A stretch of DNA of 26,112 bases from Flavobacteriaceae bacterium. GTDB taxonomy: Bacteria; Bacteroidota; Bacteroidia; Flavobacteriales; Flavobacteriaceae. Shown piece after piece: positions 6,760 through 14,547 of the stretch. Position 1 is the stretch's first letter, and each line of letters starts with the position of its first letter. Below the pieces are notes generated by a model, which ran no database searches, was not told the origin of the DNA, and saw only the letters and a list, made by a program, of their open reading frames with translations. Location: NCBI GenBank assembly GCA_002702745.1, contig PABM01000019.1, positions 12,275-38,386 on the forward strand, in the 5' to 3' direction. The position numbers were made by a program, and so were the translations under genes.

Positions 6760-8379
6760 ATGTTGTCATTTGAAGAATTAAACAAGCACAATGAAAGAGA
6801 TAATTTTTTGTCTTTACTTAAAGAAAAGTTATCCGCGAAGCGCTACAATAAAATTTTTAAAAAAATTAATTACAATAAAACAATCGTTGACTTACAAACT
6901 GACCTAGTTAATCTTCAAAATGGGATTATTAATAACAACAAAAGGTTATGTGTAATTTTTGAGGGTCGAGATGCAGCTGGAAAAGGAGGTGCTATAAAAA
7001 GATTTGTCGAGCATTTAAACCCAAGAAATTCGCGTGTTGTGGCTTTGGCTGAACCAACCCATGTAGAAAAAGGTCAATGGTACTTTCAAAGATATCTAAA
7101 AGAGATGCCTAATCCCGGTGAGATGGTTTTCTTTGATAGAAGTTGGTATAATAGAGCCATTGTAGAGCCTGTAATGGGTTTTTGTAAAAAAAATGATTAT
7201 GAATTATTTATGAATCAGGTTAATAATTTTGAAAAAATGATAGTTAACGATGGAGTCATATTATTGAAATTATGGTTTTCTATTTCAAAACAGGAACAAA
7301 GAAAAAGATTTATAAATCGATTATCTAATCCACTAAAAACCTGGAAGTTTAGTGATGTTGATATGGAAGGTCAGAAAAGATGGGATATTTATACTAAGTA
7401 CAAAGAAAAAATGTTTTCTGAGACTAACCTGGAATACGCACCATGGAAAATTATAGACAGTAATGATAAGCTAGAGGCAAGAGTAGATTCAATAAAATAT
7501 GTACTATCAAAATTTAAAAAATTCAAACAAACCAAAAATATTAAATTGAAACCCCGAGTTGTCAAAAATGAGAAAAAATTCAACTATTCATCCAAAGATT
7601 TAAAATTATTAAATAAGGATAAATCCTTAATTAATTTATTGTCAAGAGACGATGCATCTTTGATAAAAACACTTCGCTACATTAAGTTTGAAAGAAGATT
7701 AAAAAAGTTACAATTAGAAATGATCAAGCTTCAAAACTGGGTTTATAAAAAAAATAAAAAGGTGATAGTTATATTTGAGGGAAGAGATGCTGCAGGCAAG
7801 GGGGGAGCAATTAGAAGAGCAATTCAAAATCTAAATCCAAGAAAACTTAGGGTTGTTGCTTTACCAAAACCCTCTGAAACTGAACAAGGGCAATGGTATT
7901 TTCAAAGATATATTCATCATTTCCCTAAACATGGGGAAATAGTTTTTTTTGATAGATCATGGTATAATAGAGCAGTTGTTGAGCCAGTCAATGGTTTTTG
8001 CTCAAAAGAGCAGTATTCTAATTTTATGAATCATGTCAATGCCTTTGAAAAGATGATAATTGATGATGATATTATATTATTAAAAGTTTACTTTTCAATT
8101 TCTAAAAATACTCAACAAAAGAGATTTAGCGAGATAAAGGCTAGTCCATTAAAAAAATGGAAATTTACAGAGGTAGACAGTAAAGCACAAAAACTTTGGG
8201 ATAAATACACTAAGTATAAAGATGAAATGTTTAAAAAAACAAATACTAAAATAGCTGCTTGGAATATTATTAGTGCAGACAGAAAGATTGATGCTAGAAT
8301 TGAAGCCATAAGTTTAATATTGAAAAATATTTCTTACGATAAATCAACCCAGATACACTCTCAGGAAATTAAATTTTAA
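6760..8379 (+). CDS. Polyphosphate kinase 2 with two tandem class-I-like domains
   Basis: 539 residues built from two PPK2 domains at a constant 272-residue offset. Domain 1 (about 45-255) has Walker A GRDAAGKGGAI (Lys75), a QWYFQRY lid segment and Walker B FFDRSWYNRA (Asp126). Domain 2 (about 315-525) repeats them (Lys347, Asp398). PPK2 enzymes move phosphate between polyphosphate and nucleotides. Single-domain class I enzymes favour polyP and NDP; known two-domain enzymes are class II AMP phosphotransferases with a GWDAAGKGG-type loop. Here both copies carry the class I signatures EGRDAAGKGG, FDRSWYNRA and VEPVxGFC, and all catalytic residues are intact in both. The protein therefore looks like a tandem duplication of a class I enzyme rather than a class II enzyme. 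Cotranscribed with the DUF3127 gene (3-base spacing). Substrate preference is not predictable from this. Confidence 0.93.
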   Translation: MLSFEELNKHNERDNFLSLLKEKLSAKRYNKIFKKINYNKTIVDLQTDLVNLQNGIINNNKRLCVIFEGRDAAGKGGAIKRFVEHLNPRNSRVVALAEPTHVEKGQWYFQRYLKEMPNPGEMVFFDRSWYNRAIVEPVMGFCKKNDYELFMNQVNNFEKMIVNDGVILLKLWFSISKQEQRKRFINRLSNPLKTWKFSDVDMEGQKRWDIYTKYKEKMFSETNLEYAPWKIIDSNDKLEARVDSIKYVLSKFKKFKQTKNIKLKPRVVKNEKKFNYSSKDLKLLNKDKSLINLLSRDDASLIKTLRYIKFERRLKKLQLEMIKLQNWVYKKNKKVIVIFEGRDAAGKGGAIRRAIQNLNPRKLRVVALPKPSETEQGQWYFQRYIHHFPKHGEIVFFDRSWYNRAVVEPVNGFCSKEQYSNFMNHVNAFEKMIIDDDIILLKVYFSISKNTQQKRFSEIKASPLKKWKFTEVDSKAQKLWDKYTKYKDEMFKKTNTKIAAWNIISADRKIDARIEAISLILKNISYDKSTQIHSQEIKF

Positions 8380-8381
8380 AA

Positions 8382-9062
8382 TTATATGTTTCTGATAAAA
8401 CTCGTCAATTTAGATGACTTATCAACTGAATATTCTCCTATGGAAGTTCTTCTAAGTTCTGAAAGATGTGCTCCAGACCCTAATTCTTTTCCAAAATCGT
8501 TTGCAAGAGATCTTATATAAGTTCCCTTACTACAGGAAACTGAAAACTCTATTTCTGGAAAATTTATTGATGTGATTGTAAAATCATGAATTGTTATTTC
8601 TCTTTTTTCAATTTTTACATTTACACCTTTTCTTGCAAGTTTATACAATCTTACTCCATCTTTTTTTACTGCCGAAAAAATGGGAGGTTTTTGTAAGGTT
8701 TTTCCGATAAATTTCTTTGCTGTATCTAGTATTAGTTCGTCATTTATGTGATTTATTGGGTAATATACATTAGGCTTAGTTTCAAGGTCGTAAGAGGGAG
8801 TTGAGGACCCAATCGTTATTTTTCCGGTATAAGCTTTATTTAAGCATGAAAATTCATCAATTCTTTTTGTCATTTTTCCTGTACATATAATAAGTAGTCC
8901 AGTTGCGAGAGGATCTAGAGTTCCTGCGTGACCAACCTTAATTTTTTTTAAATCAAGTTTCTTTTTTATTGAATTTCTAAGCTTACTTACAACATCAAAT
9001 GAAGTCCAATTTAATTCTTTATCAATTAGAATTATTTCACCATTTTGAAAATCGAAGTTCAT
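8382..9062 (-). CDS. truB: tRNA pseudouridine-55 synthase TruB
   Basis: 226 residues. It isomerises uridine 55 of the T-loop of tRNAs to pseudouridine. The catalytic motif is VGHAGTLDPLATGLL with Asp50 as the nucleophile. KPPIFSAVKKDGVRLYKLARKG and CSKGTYIRSLANDFG are further family motifs. It lacks the C-terminal PUA-like extension of the 314-residue E. coli enzyme, as is usual in Bacteroidetes. Last gene of the ftsX-DUF3098-uppP-truB unit, 5 bases after uppP. It ends 2 bases from the convergent PPK2 gene, leaving no room for a separate terminator. Confidence 0.97.
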   Translation of the reverse strand: MNFDFQNGEIILIDKELNWTSFDVVSKLRNSIKKKLDLKKIKVGHAGTLDPLATGLLIICTGKMTKRIDEFSCLNKAYTGKITIGSSTPSYDLETKPNVYYPINHINDELILDTAKKFIGKTLQKPPIFSAVKKDGVRLYKLARKGVNVKIEKREITIHDFTITSINFPEIEFSVSCSKGTYIRSLANDFGKELGSGAHLSELRRTSIGEYSVDKSSKLTSFIRNI

Positions 9063-9067
9063 TTATT

Positions 9068-9853
9068 TTAAATTATAAAAATTGAAATAATTCCCAGAAC
9101 AATACAATAGAAGCTAAAATATATCAAGTTGTTATTTGCTACTATTTTTAACATTATTTTGCATGCCAAGACTCCAGTTAAAAATGAGGATATAAACCCT
9201 ATAATTAATATTGAGATTTTGATTTCATTGTCAAAAATATCTCCTGATAAAACATCTTTTAATATTGCTCCAAATATTACCGGGATAACAATTAAAAAAG
9301 AAAATTTAGCTGCCTCACTTTTATTATTACCTAAAAAAAGTGAGGCACAAATTGTAGCTCCAGATCTTGAAATACCGGGAATAACAGCAAATGCCTGAGA
9401 TAGTCCAATAATAAGTGCATGAACTTTAGATATTTTTAAATTTTTGGTTTTCAAAATTTTTGTCAGAAAAAGTACTGTTCCAGTTATAATTAGCATTAGA
9501 CCTACTAGGGTCATATTTCCTGAGAATAAAAACTCTATTTCATCACTTAATAAAAACCCTACAAGCCCCGCAGGTACTATGGCGATTAAAATCTTGACTA
9601 CATATGATTTACTAGTTTTATTTTCCTTGTCAAACAATCCTATGATCAAATTAAAAATATCTTTTCTAAATACCAGAATTGTACTTAAGGCGGTAGCAAA
9701 ATGCAATACAGACGTCATTAGTAAATTATCAGACGGTAGTTGATTTGTATTGAGTAATTCTCTTGTAATTTCAAGGTGGCCACTTGATGATACTGGTAAG
9801 AATTCTGTTAAACCTTGAATAACACCCAGGATAATAACATCTATTTCATTCAT
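9068..9853 (-). CDS. uppP: Undecaprenyl-diphosphatase UppP (BacA)
   Basis: 261 residues, all hydrophobic, about eight membrane segments. It dephosphorylates undecaprenyl diphosphate to recycle the lipid carrier of cell-wall synthesis; overexpression of the family gives bacitracin resistance. The two hallmark segments are present: GLTEFLPVSSSGHL (14-27, with Glu17 and His26) and PGISRSGATI (159-168). Third in the minus-strand operon, 2 bases after DUF3098 and 5 before truB. Long plus-strand open frames inside it are composition artefacts. Confidence 0.97.
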   Translation of the reverse strand: MNEIDVIILGVIQGLTEFLPVSSSGHLEITRELLNTNQLPSDNLLMTSVLHFATALSTILVFRKDIFNLIIGLFDKENKTSKSYVVKILIAIVPAGLVGFLLSDEIEFLFSGNMTLVGLMLIITGTVLFLTKILKTKNLKISKVHALIIGLSQAFAVIPGISRSGATICASLFLGNNKSEAAKFSFLIVIPVIFGAILKDVLSGDIFDNEIKISILIIGFISSFLTGVLACKIMLKIVANNNLIYFSFYCIVLGIISIFII

Positions 9854-9855
9854 TT

Positions 9856-10086
9856 TTATTTTTTTGGAGATTTTAGAATGGCGTAAACTTGAATTCCAAA
9901 TCCAATCAAAATAAAAGCAGGTGCAAGTCTAATTCTTTGAAAATTATAAATCTCCTCGGAGAATATATTTGGATCCTTACTTCCTCCACCAAGCATCAGT
10001 AAAAAACCAATAATAATAAATATAATTCCAATTATAACATACTTATAATTAGACTTGTCAAGCAAGAAATCTTTTTTCTTTTTCAT
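9856..10086 (-). CDS. DUF3098 small membrane protein
   Basis: 76 residues with two predicted membrane segments (about 14-33 and 52-70) separated by a short loop containing GGGSKDPNIFSEEIYNFQR, which is typical of DUF3098. The function is unknown. It sits between ftsX (1-base spacing) and uppP (2-base spacing), an order conserved across Bacteroidetes, which suggests a link to division or envelope work. Confidence 0.9.
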   Translation of the reverse strand: MKKKKDFLLDKSNYKYVIIGIIFIIIGFLLMLGGGSKDPNIFSEEIYNFQRIRLAPAFILIGFGIQVYAILKSPKK

Positions 10087-10087
10087 A

Positions 10088-10951
10088 TTAAACGTCCAAA
10101 TTATCTGCTTTTATTTTCAAAATATTTTGAGTTGCAAAGAATGTGCTAATATAACTAATAAACAACCCAAGACTTAAAATGATTAAGAATAAAGTTATAA
10201 CAGATTCAATACTTATGTTATCAACAAATGAGATATTTAAATCAATATAATAAATCAATAAAATTATTGTTGATATTGAAATAACGGATGAAATTAAACT
10301 TAAAAAAATATTGATTTTTATAAATGGCTTTCTAATAAATGACTTTGTTGCACCAACAAGTTGCATTGTTTTAATAATTTGCCTATTTGAATAAATTGAC
10401 AGTCTAATTGAACTATTAATAACTAGAAATGTAATTATTAATAATATAATTATTGAAGGCATTAGCCATAAAGAAATTCTTTTGATATTATCGTTAATTA
10501 TATTAATTAAATTCTTATCATAAACAATTTCATCAACATAATTTTTGTTTTCAATTAATCTAGAAATACTGTCTAGTGAAGTTTCTTCCACGTATTCGCT
10601 TTTCAAATTTAAATCAATCGAATTAACAAGAGGATTAAACCCCAATTCTTTTATAAAATCTTGACCATATTCTTCTTTCATAAGTAGTACAGCCTCATCT
10701 TTTGAAACATATTTTAGTTTTTCCACATAATCACTCATTAAAAGTTCATTTTGTAGTTGAGTGATTTCAATATTTTTGGCATCTTCCTTAAAAAAAATTG
10801 AAACAGAAAAATTTTCTTTGAATGAATTAGCTATTGAATTTGAGCTGATAAAGAAAACACCAAAAAAACCAAATAAAAATAAAACTACAGACATTATGAT
10901 AGTTATTGAAATGTAGGATGTAAAAAGTCTTCTATTTTTAATATTTGCCAT
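10088..10951 (-). CDS. ftsX: Cell-division ABC transporter permease FtsX
   Basis: 287 residues, the usual length. It pairs with the ATPase FtsE to control peptidoglycan hydrolases at the septum. It has one N-terminal membrane segment (about 12-35), a large periplasmic domain (about 36-165, including VSIFFKEDAKNIEITQLQNEL), and three C-terminal segments (about 170-190, 215-235, 255-275) with the QIIKTMQLVGATKSFIRKPF coupling stretch. First gene of the minus-strand operon. ftsE is not in the window, which is normal in Bacteroidetes. A 13-bp perfect inverted repeat lies 17 to 49 bases upstream of its start. Confidence 0.95.
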   Translation of the reverse strand: MANIKNRRLFTSYISITIIMSVVLFLFGFFGVFFISSNSIANSFKENFSVSIFFKEDAKNIEITQLQNELLMSDYVEKLKYVSKDEAVLLMKEEYGQDFIKELGFNPLVNSIDLNLKSEYVEETSLDSISRLIENKNYVDEIVYDKNLINIINDNIKRISLWLMPSIIILLIITFLVINSSIRLSIYSNRQIIKTMQLVGATKSFIRKPFIKINIFLSLISSVISISTIILLIYYIDLNISFVDNISIESVITLFLIILSLGLFISYISTFFATQNILKIKADNLDV

Positions 10952-10967
10952 TAAATAGTTCTCGCTT

Positions 10968-11000
10968 TTGATTTCTTCATAAAAGTAATGAAGAAATCAA
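10968..11000. repeat. 13-bp perfect inverted repeat upstream of ftsX
   Basis: TTGATTTCTTCAT (10968-10980) and ATGAAGAAATCAA (10988-11000) are exact reverse complements around a 7-base loop. In the minus-strand ftsX leader it would be a strong hairpin ending 16 bases before the ATG. No T-run follows on either strand, so it is not a normal terminator. It may be an operator or an mRNA structure. Confidence 0.75.
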
Positions 11001-11011
11001 TAATTAAAAAG

Positions 11012-11034
11012 ATTTTCTATTGTTAGTAGAAAAT
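11012..11034. repeat. 8-bp inverted repeat just upstream of the leuS promoter
   Basis: ATTTTCTA (11012-11019) and TAGAAAAT (11027-11034) pair exactly around a 7-base loop. The repeat abuts the leuS -7 box at 11036, covering where a -33 element would lie. It could be a regulator site; in DNA this AT-rich, chance is also possible. Confidence 0.5.
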
Positions 11035-11035
11035 G

Positions 11036-11043
11036 TAAATTTG
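11036..11043 (+). promoter_or_regulatory. Promoter -7 box (TAnnTTTG) of leuS
   Basis: TAAATTTG, 23 bases before the leuS ATG. A start near 11049 would leave a leader of about 17 bases. This argues against the upstream in-frame TTG at 11049, which would lie at the very transcript end. Confidence 0.6.
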
Positions 11044-11066
11044 TTTTTTTGGTCAATATAAATATC

Positions 11067-13751
11067 ATGGAATATAATTTTATTAAAATAGAAGAAAAAT
11101 GGCAAAGATATTGGCGTGAAAAAAAAGTATACAGTTCTTGTAATAACTCTGACTTACCAAAATATTATGTTCTTGATATGTTTCCTTACCCGTCAGGGTC
11201 AGGATTACATGTTGGTCATCCTCTAGGCTACATAGCTTCTGATATTATTTCAAGATATAAAAGGACAAAAGGCTTTAATGTCCTGCATCCCATGGGTTTT
11301 GATTCATTTGGACTACCTGCAGAGCAATATGCTATAAAAACCGGTCAACATCCTAAAATTACTACCGAAAAAAATATAGCAAGATTTAAAGAACAACTGG
11401 ATAAACTAGGTTTATCATATGATTGGGATAGAGAAATTAAAACAAGTGACAGCAGTTACTACAAATGGACTCAATGGATTTTCTTAAAACTCTACAATTC
11501 ATATTTTGATAAAGAAAAAAATAAAGCAGTCAATATTGATGATTTGAAAATTCCAAAAGGGCTTGAAAACGACCAAATAAATAAATTCATTGACAGTAAA
11601 AGATTAGCCTACATAGATACAATCGATGTTAACTGGTGTGAAGAATTGGGTACCGTTTTAGCAAATGAAGAAGTAATCGGAGGATTGAGTGAAAGAGGAG
11701 GTTATCCAGTTATAAGAAAACCAATGAAACAATGGGTAATGAGAATTACCGACTATGCGGATAGGTTATTAAAAGATTTAGAGGACATTGATTGGCCTGA
11801 ATCAATCAAATCATCTCAAAGAAATTGGATTGGAAAATCAGAAGGTGCTGAAATTAGTTTTCAGGTTGACAACAATAATAAAATAGATGTATTTACTACA
11901 AGACCTGATACAATTTTTGGCGCTACTTATTTGGTTCTTGCTCCTGAACATCCAATACTTGATTCAATTATTGCTGAAAATCAAACAGAAGAAATAAATA
12001 AATATAAAGAAATTGCTTCTTCAAAAAGCGATTTAGAAAGACAGGAAAATCAAAAAAATAAGACAGGAGTTTTTACCGGATCTTATGCTATTAACCCAAT
12101 GTCAAATAAAAAAATTCCAATATGGATTTCTGATTATGTTTTATATGGATACGGAACTGGAGCTATAATGGCAGTTCCTGCTCATGATGAAAGAGACTAT
12201 GAGTTTGCCCATAAATTTGATCTTGAAATAACAAAGGTTATAAATAGTAAAGACGATTTTTATTCAGGCTCAGGTGAAATAATTAATTCAGGAAAATATG
12301 ACGGAATTGATAGTTTAGAATTTAAGGCTGTCGTAACCGAGATTTTAGAAAAAAAAGGAATGGGTAAAAAGACAACGAATTATAAACTAAGGGATTGGAT
12401 ATTTACAAGACAAAGGTATTGGGGAGAACCTATACCAATTTTACATTCTGATAATGGAACTAAATCAGTTGATGAAAATAATTTACCTCTTGAACTTCCA
12501 GAAGTGGATTCATATTTACCAACAGCTGACGGTAGGTCACCATTAGCAAGAAATGATGAATGGAAATCTGTCTCAATAAACGGAAAAAAATATTTAAGGG
12601 AAACCAATACAATGCCTCAGTGGGCTGGTTCATGTTGGTATTATTTAAGATTTTTAGACCCTAAAAATGAATTTAACTTCGCATCTGAGAAAAGCATAAA
12701 ATATTGGATGCCAGTCGATTTATATATTGGTGGAGCTGAACATGCAGTATTACATTTATTATACTCAAGATTTTGGCATAAGGTATTGTATGATTTGAAT
12801 TTTGTTAATACTAAAGAACCGTTCAAAAAGCTAGTCAATCAGGGTATGATACTTGGTAACAGTGCATATATTTTTAGAAAAACTGATCAGACCGGATACG
12901 TTTCTGTTGAACTTGAAAAAAAATATTTTACACAAAAAATCCTGGTTGATATAAAATATGTTAATGAAAAAAATGAACTTAATATAGAATTATTGAGAAA
13001 AGAAAACTCACAATTTGAAAAAGCAGTTTTTGAGTTTGATAGTACTTTTAAAGTTCACAGGGAAGTAGAAAAAATGTCAAAATCGAAATATAATGTTGTA
13101 AATCCGGACGACATTTGTGAAAAATTCGGCACAGATACCTTAAGGATGTATGAAATGTTTCTTGGTCCACTAGAGCAATCAAAACCATGGAATACTGCTG
13201 GAATTTCTGGAGTTCACAATTTCTTAAAAAAGTTCTGGAAACTTTATTTTGACTCCAATCATCTCATAGTTGATGATTCTAAACCAAACGATAATAACCT
13301 AAAGGTTCTTCATAAATGTATTAAAAAGGTTTCTTCAGATATAGAGTCGTTTTCTTTCAATACAGCAGTTTCAACATTAATGATTACTGTGAATGAATTA
13401 ACTGCACAAAAATGCAGAAGTAAAGAAATTTTAGAACCTCTATTGATAGTGTTATCCCCATTTGCTCCTCATATTTGCGAAGAAATTTGGGAAAGAATAG
13501 GTAATACTGAATCAATAGTTTACTCATCTTTTCCAGAATACACTGAATCTTATTTACAAGACAGTACAAAAGTATATCCTGTTTCAATAAATGGAAAATT
13601 AAAATTTAAAATTGAATTACCGTCTGATTTGTCTAAAGATGAGATAGAAGCAGCTATATTATCTGATGAAAATTTTATAAAAAAATTAGAAGGAAATAAG
13701 CCAAAACGAGTTATTGTTATCCCTGGAAAAATCATAAATTTTGTTATATGA
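11067..13751 (+). CDS. leuS: Leucyl-tRNA synthetase
   Basis: 894 residues from the ATG at 11067, which I prefer over the TTG at 11049 because the promoter box ends at 11043 and the family begins with MEYNF. It charges tRNA-Leu and edits misacylated tRNA. The class I signatures are HVGH at 48-51 (in YPSGSGLHVGHPLGY) and KMSKS at 669-673. The editing (CP1) domain is at about 220-410, with FTTRPDTIFGATY and AVPAHDERD. A stretch of about 80 residues between MILGNSAYIF and KMSKS is longer than in E. coli and carries no zinc ligands; this is the Bacteroidetes form. Its stop TGA overlaps the ATG of the next small gene (ATGA), so the two are likely translationally coupled. Confidence 0.97.
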   Translation: MEYNFIKIEEKWQRYWREKKVYSSCNNSDLPKYYVLDMFPYPSGSGLHVGHPLGYIASDIISRYKRTKGFNVLHPMGFDSFGLPAEQYAIKTGQHPKITTEKNIARFKEQLDKLGLSYDWDREIKTSDSSYYKWTQWIFLKLYNSYFDKEKNKAVNIDDLKIPKGLENDQINKFIDSKRLAYIDTIDVNWCEELGTVLANEEVIGGLSERGGYPVIRKPMKQWVMRITDYADRLLKDLEDIDWPESIKSSQRNWIGKSEGAEISFQVDNNNKIDVFTTRPDTIFGATYLVLAPEHPILDSIIAENQTEEINKYKEIASSKSDLERQENQKNKTGVFTGSYAINPMSNKKIPIWISDYVLYGYGTGAIMAVPAHDERDYEFAHKFDLEITKVINSKDDFYSGSGEIINSGKYDGIDSLEFKAVVTEILEKKGMGKKTTNYKLRDWIFTRQRYWGEPIPILHSDNGTKSVDENNLPLELPEVDSYLPTADGRSPLARNDEWKSVSINGKKYLRETNTMPQWAGSCWYYLRFLDPKNEFNFASEKSIKYWMPVDLYIGGAEHAVLHLLYSRFWHKVLYDLNFVNTKEPFKKLVNQGMILGNSAYIFRKTDQTGYVSVELEKKYFTQKILVDIKYVNEKNELNIELLRKENSQFEKAVFEFDSTFKVHREVEKMSKSKYNVVNPDDICEKFGTDTLRMYEMFLGPLEQSKPWNTAGISGVHNFLKKFWKLYFDSNHLIVDDSKPNDNNLKVLHKCIKKVSSDIESFSFNTAVSTLMITVNELTAQKCRSKEILEPLLIVLSPFAPHICEEIWERIGNTESIVYSSFPEYTESYLQDSTKVYPVSINGKLKFKIELPSDLSKDEIEAAILSDENFIKKLEGNKPKRVIVIPGKIINFVI

Positions 13752-13960
13752 TGACATTTGCTGTGATTTTTACCTCTTTAATCATATCCCTTAGCGGGTA
13801 TATTGTTAATGTAAAGAATGCAGATGTTTTATTGGCTGATTATAATACAATGTCAAAAGACGAAAAAAACAGATTTGATTTGATAAATTACCTGAAATTT
13901 TTTAGAAAATTTATGCTAAATGTTTCACTTTATACACTATTCACTTACTATATTTTTTAA
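13748..13960 (+). CDS. DUF3784-like small membrane protein, cut short by a frameshift
   Basis: 70 residues in this frame, starting inside the leuS stop (ATGA overlap). A membrane segment at about 3-22, then the DUF3784 signature (NADVLLADYNTMSKDEKNRFD), then a second membrane segment at about 52-70. The frame ends at TAA immediately after a run of six T (13953-13958). Dropping one T continues the protein for 30 more residues that form a third membrane segment, as expected for a full-length ~100-residue DUF3784 protein. The gene is therefore a recent frameshift, a read or assembly error in a homopolymer, or, less likely, a programmed +1 shift. The function of the family is unknown. Confidence 0.7.
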   Translation: MMTFAVIFTSLIISLSGYIVNVKNADVLLADYNTMSKDEKNRFDLINYLKFFRKFMLNVSLYTLFTYYIF

Positions 13961-14051
13961 TATCGAAACCAGTGCAATAATTTATGCCATCGCTGTTTGT
14001 ATTCCTTGGCCGTATTTTATAATTCTTTCAAATAATAAATTTTACAAATAA
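13959..14051 (+). pseudogene. Frameshifted 3' continuation of the DUF3784-like gene
   Basis: In the +1 frame right after the T6 run the sequence is open for 30 codons: NIETSAIIYAIAVCIPWPYF, then IILSNNKFYK and TAA. It is a good membrane helix with a basic end, matching the missing third segment of DUF3784. There is no start codon of its own at a sensible place, so it makes sense only as the tail of the preceding frame. With it the protein would be about 100 residues. Confidence 0.65.
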
Positions 14052-14078
14052 GCAGAAATATTAATACTCTGAATTATT

Positions 14079-14543
14079 TTAAATACTTATTTGTCTTTCA
14101 ATTTGCTGTTCTAATGAAATATATGTTTCAGTTCTTGCCACTCCTTTAATGATTTGAATTTTTTTTGTCAAAATTTTCATCAAATCCTCATTGTCCTTAC
14201 AGAGTAACTTGGCAAGTATGCTCCAGTCTCCAGTAGTGTAATGACATTCAATTATTTCAGGTATTTCTTTTAATTGATTTACAACAGTTTTGTTGATTGT
14301 TGCATTATCCAAAAAAATCCCGATAAATGCTAAAGTAGTAAAACCTAGTATTTTGGTGTTAAGTTTAATTCCTGAGCTAATTATTAAATTTTGAGCCTCA
14401 AGTTTTCTCAATCTTTGATGTATTGCTGCTCCAGAAATTCCAATATTTTTTGCTATTTCAAGAATTGGTCTTCTTGAATTTTCCATAAGCATTTTTAGAA
14501 TTTTTTTATCTATACCGTCTATTTTCAAAATATCTTTTTTCAA
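14079..14543 (-). CDS. Lrp/AsnC-family transcriptional regulator
   Basis: About 154 residues from a TTG at 14543. An earlier in-frame TTG at 14573 would add 10 residues and overlap the upstream gene by 26 bases; I prefer 14543 because it follows that gene's stop closely and gives a family-normal N-terminus. A helix-turn-helix (GIDKKILKML...ENSRRPILEIAKNIGISGAAIHQRLRKLEAQNLI) is followed by a RAM/Lrp ligand-binding domain (LGFTTLAFIGIFL, ECHYTTGDWSILAKLLCKD). Such regulators sense amino acids. Its place directly after a saccharopine dehydrogenase-like gene suggests control of lysine or related amino-acid metabolism, which is inference. Confidence 0.9.
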   Translation of the reverse strand: MKKDILKIDGIDKKILKMLMENSRRPILEIAKNIGISGAAIHQRLRKLEAQNLIISSGIKLNTKILGFTTLAFIGIFLDNATINKTVVNQLKEIPEIIECHYTTGDWSILAKLLCKDNEDLMKILTKKIQIIKGVARTETYISLEQQIERQISI

Positions 14544-14547
14544 CTTA

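Noticed and set aside
9129..9743. Two long plus-strand open frames (89 and 99 codons) inside uppP
   Set aside because: They lie antisense to a clearly coding, conserved uppP gene and read as low-complexity, AT-biased sequence with no family resemblance.
10968..11000. The 13-bp inverted repeat as an intrinsic terminator
   Set aside because: No T-run follows on either strand, and it lies between two divergent genes where no terminator is needed.
11049..11066. TTG start for leuS, adding six residues
   Set aside because: It would lie at the predicted transcription start just after the -7 box; ATG at 11067 gives the family-normal N-terminus.
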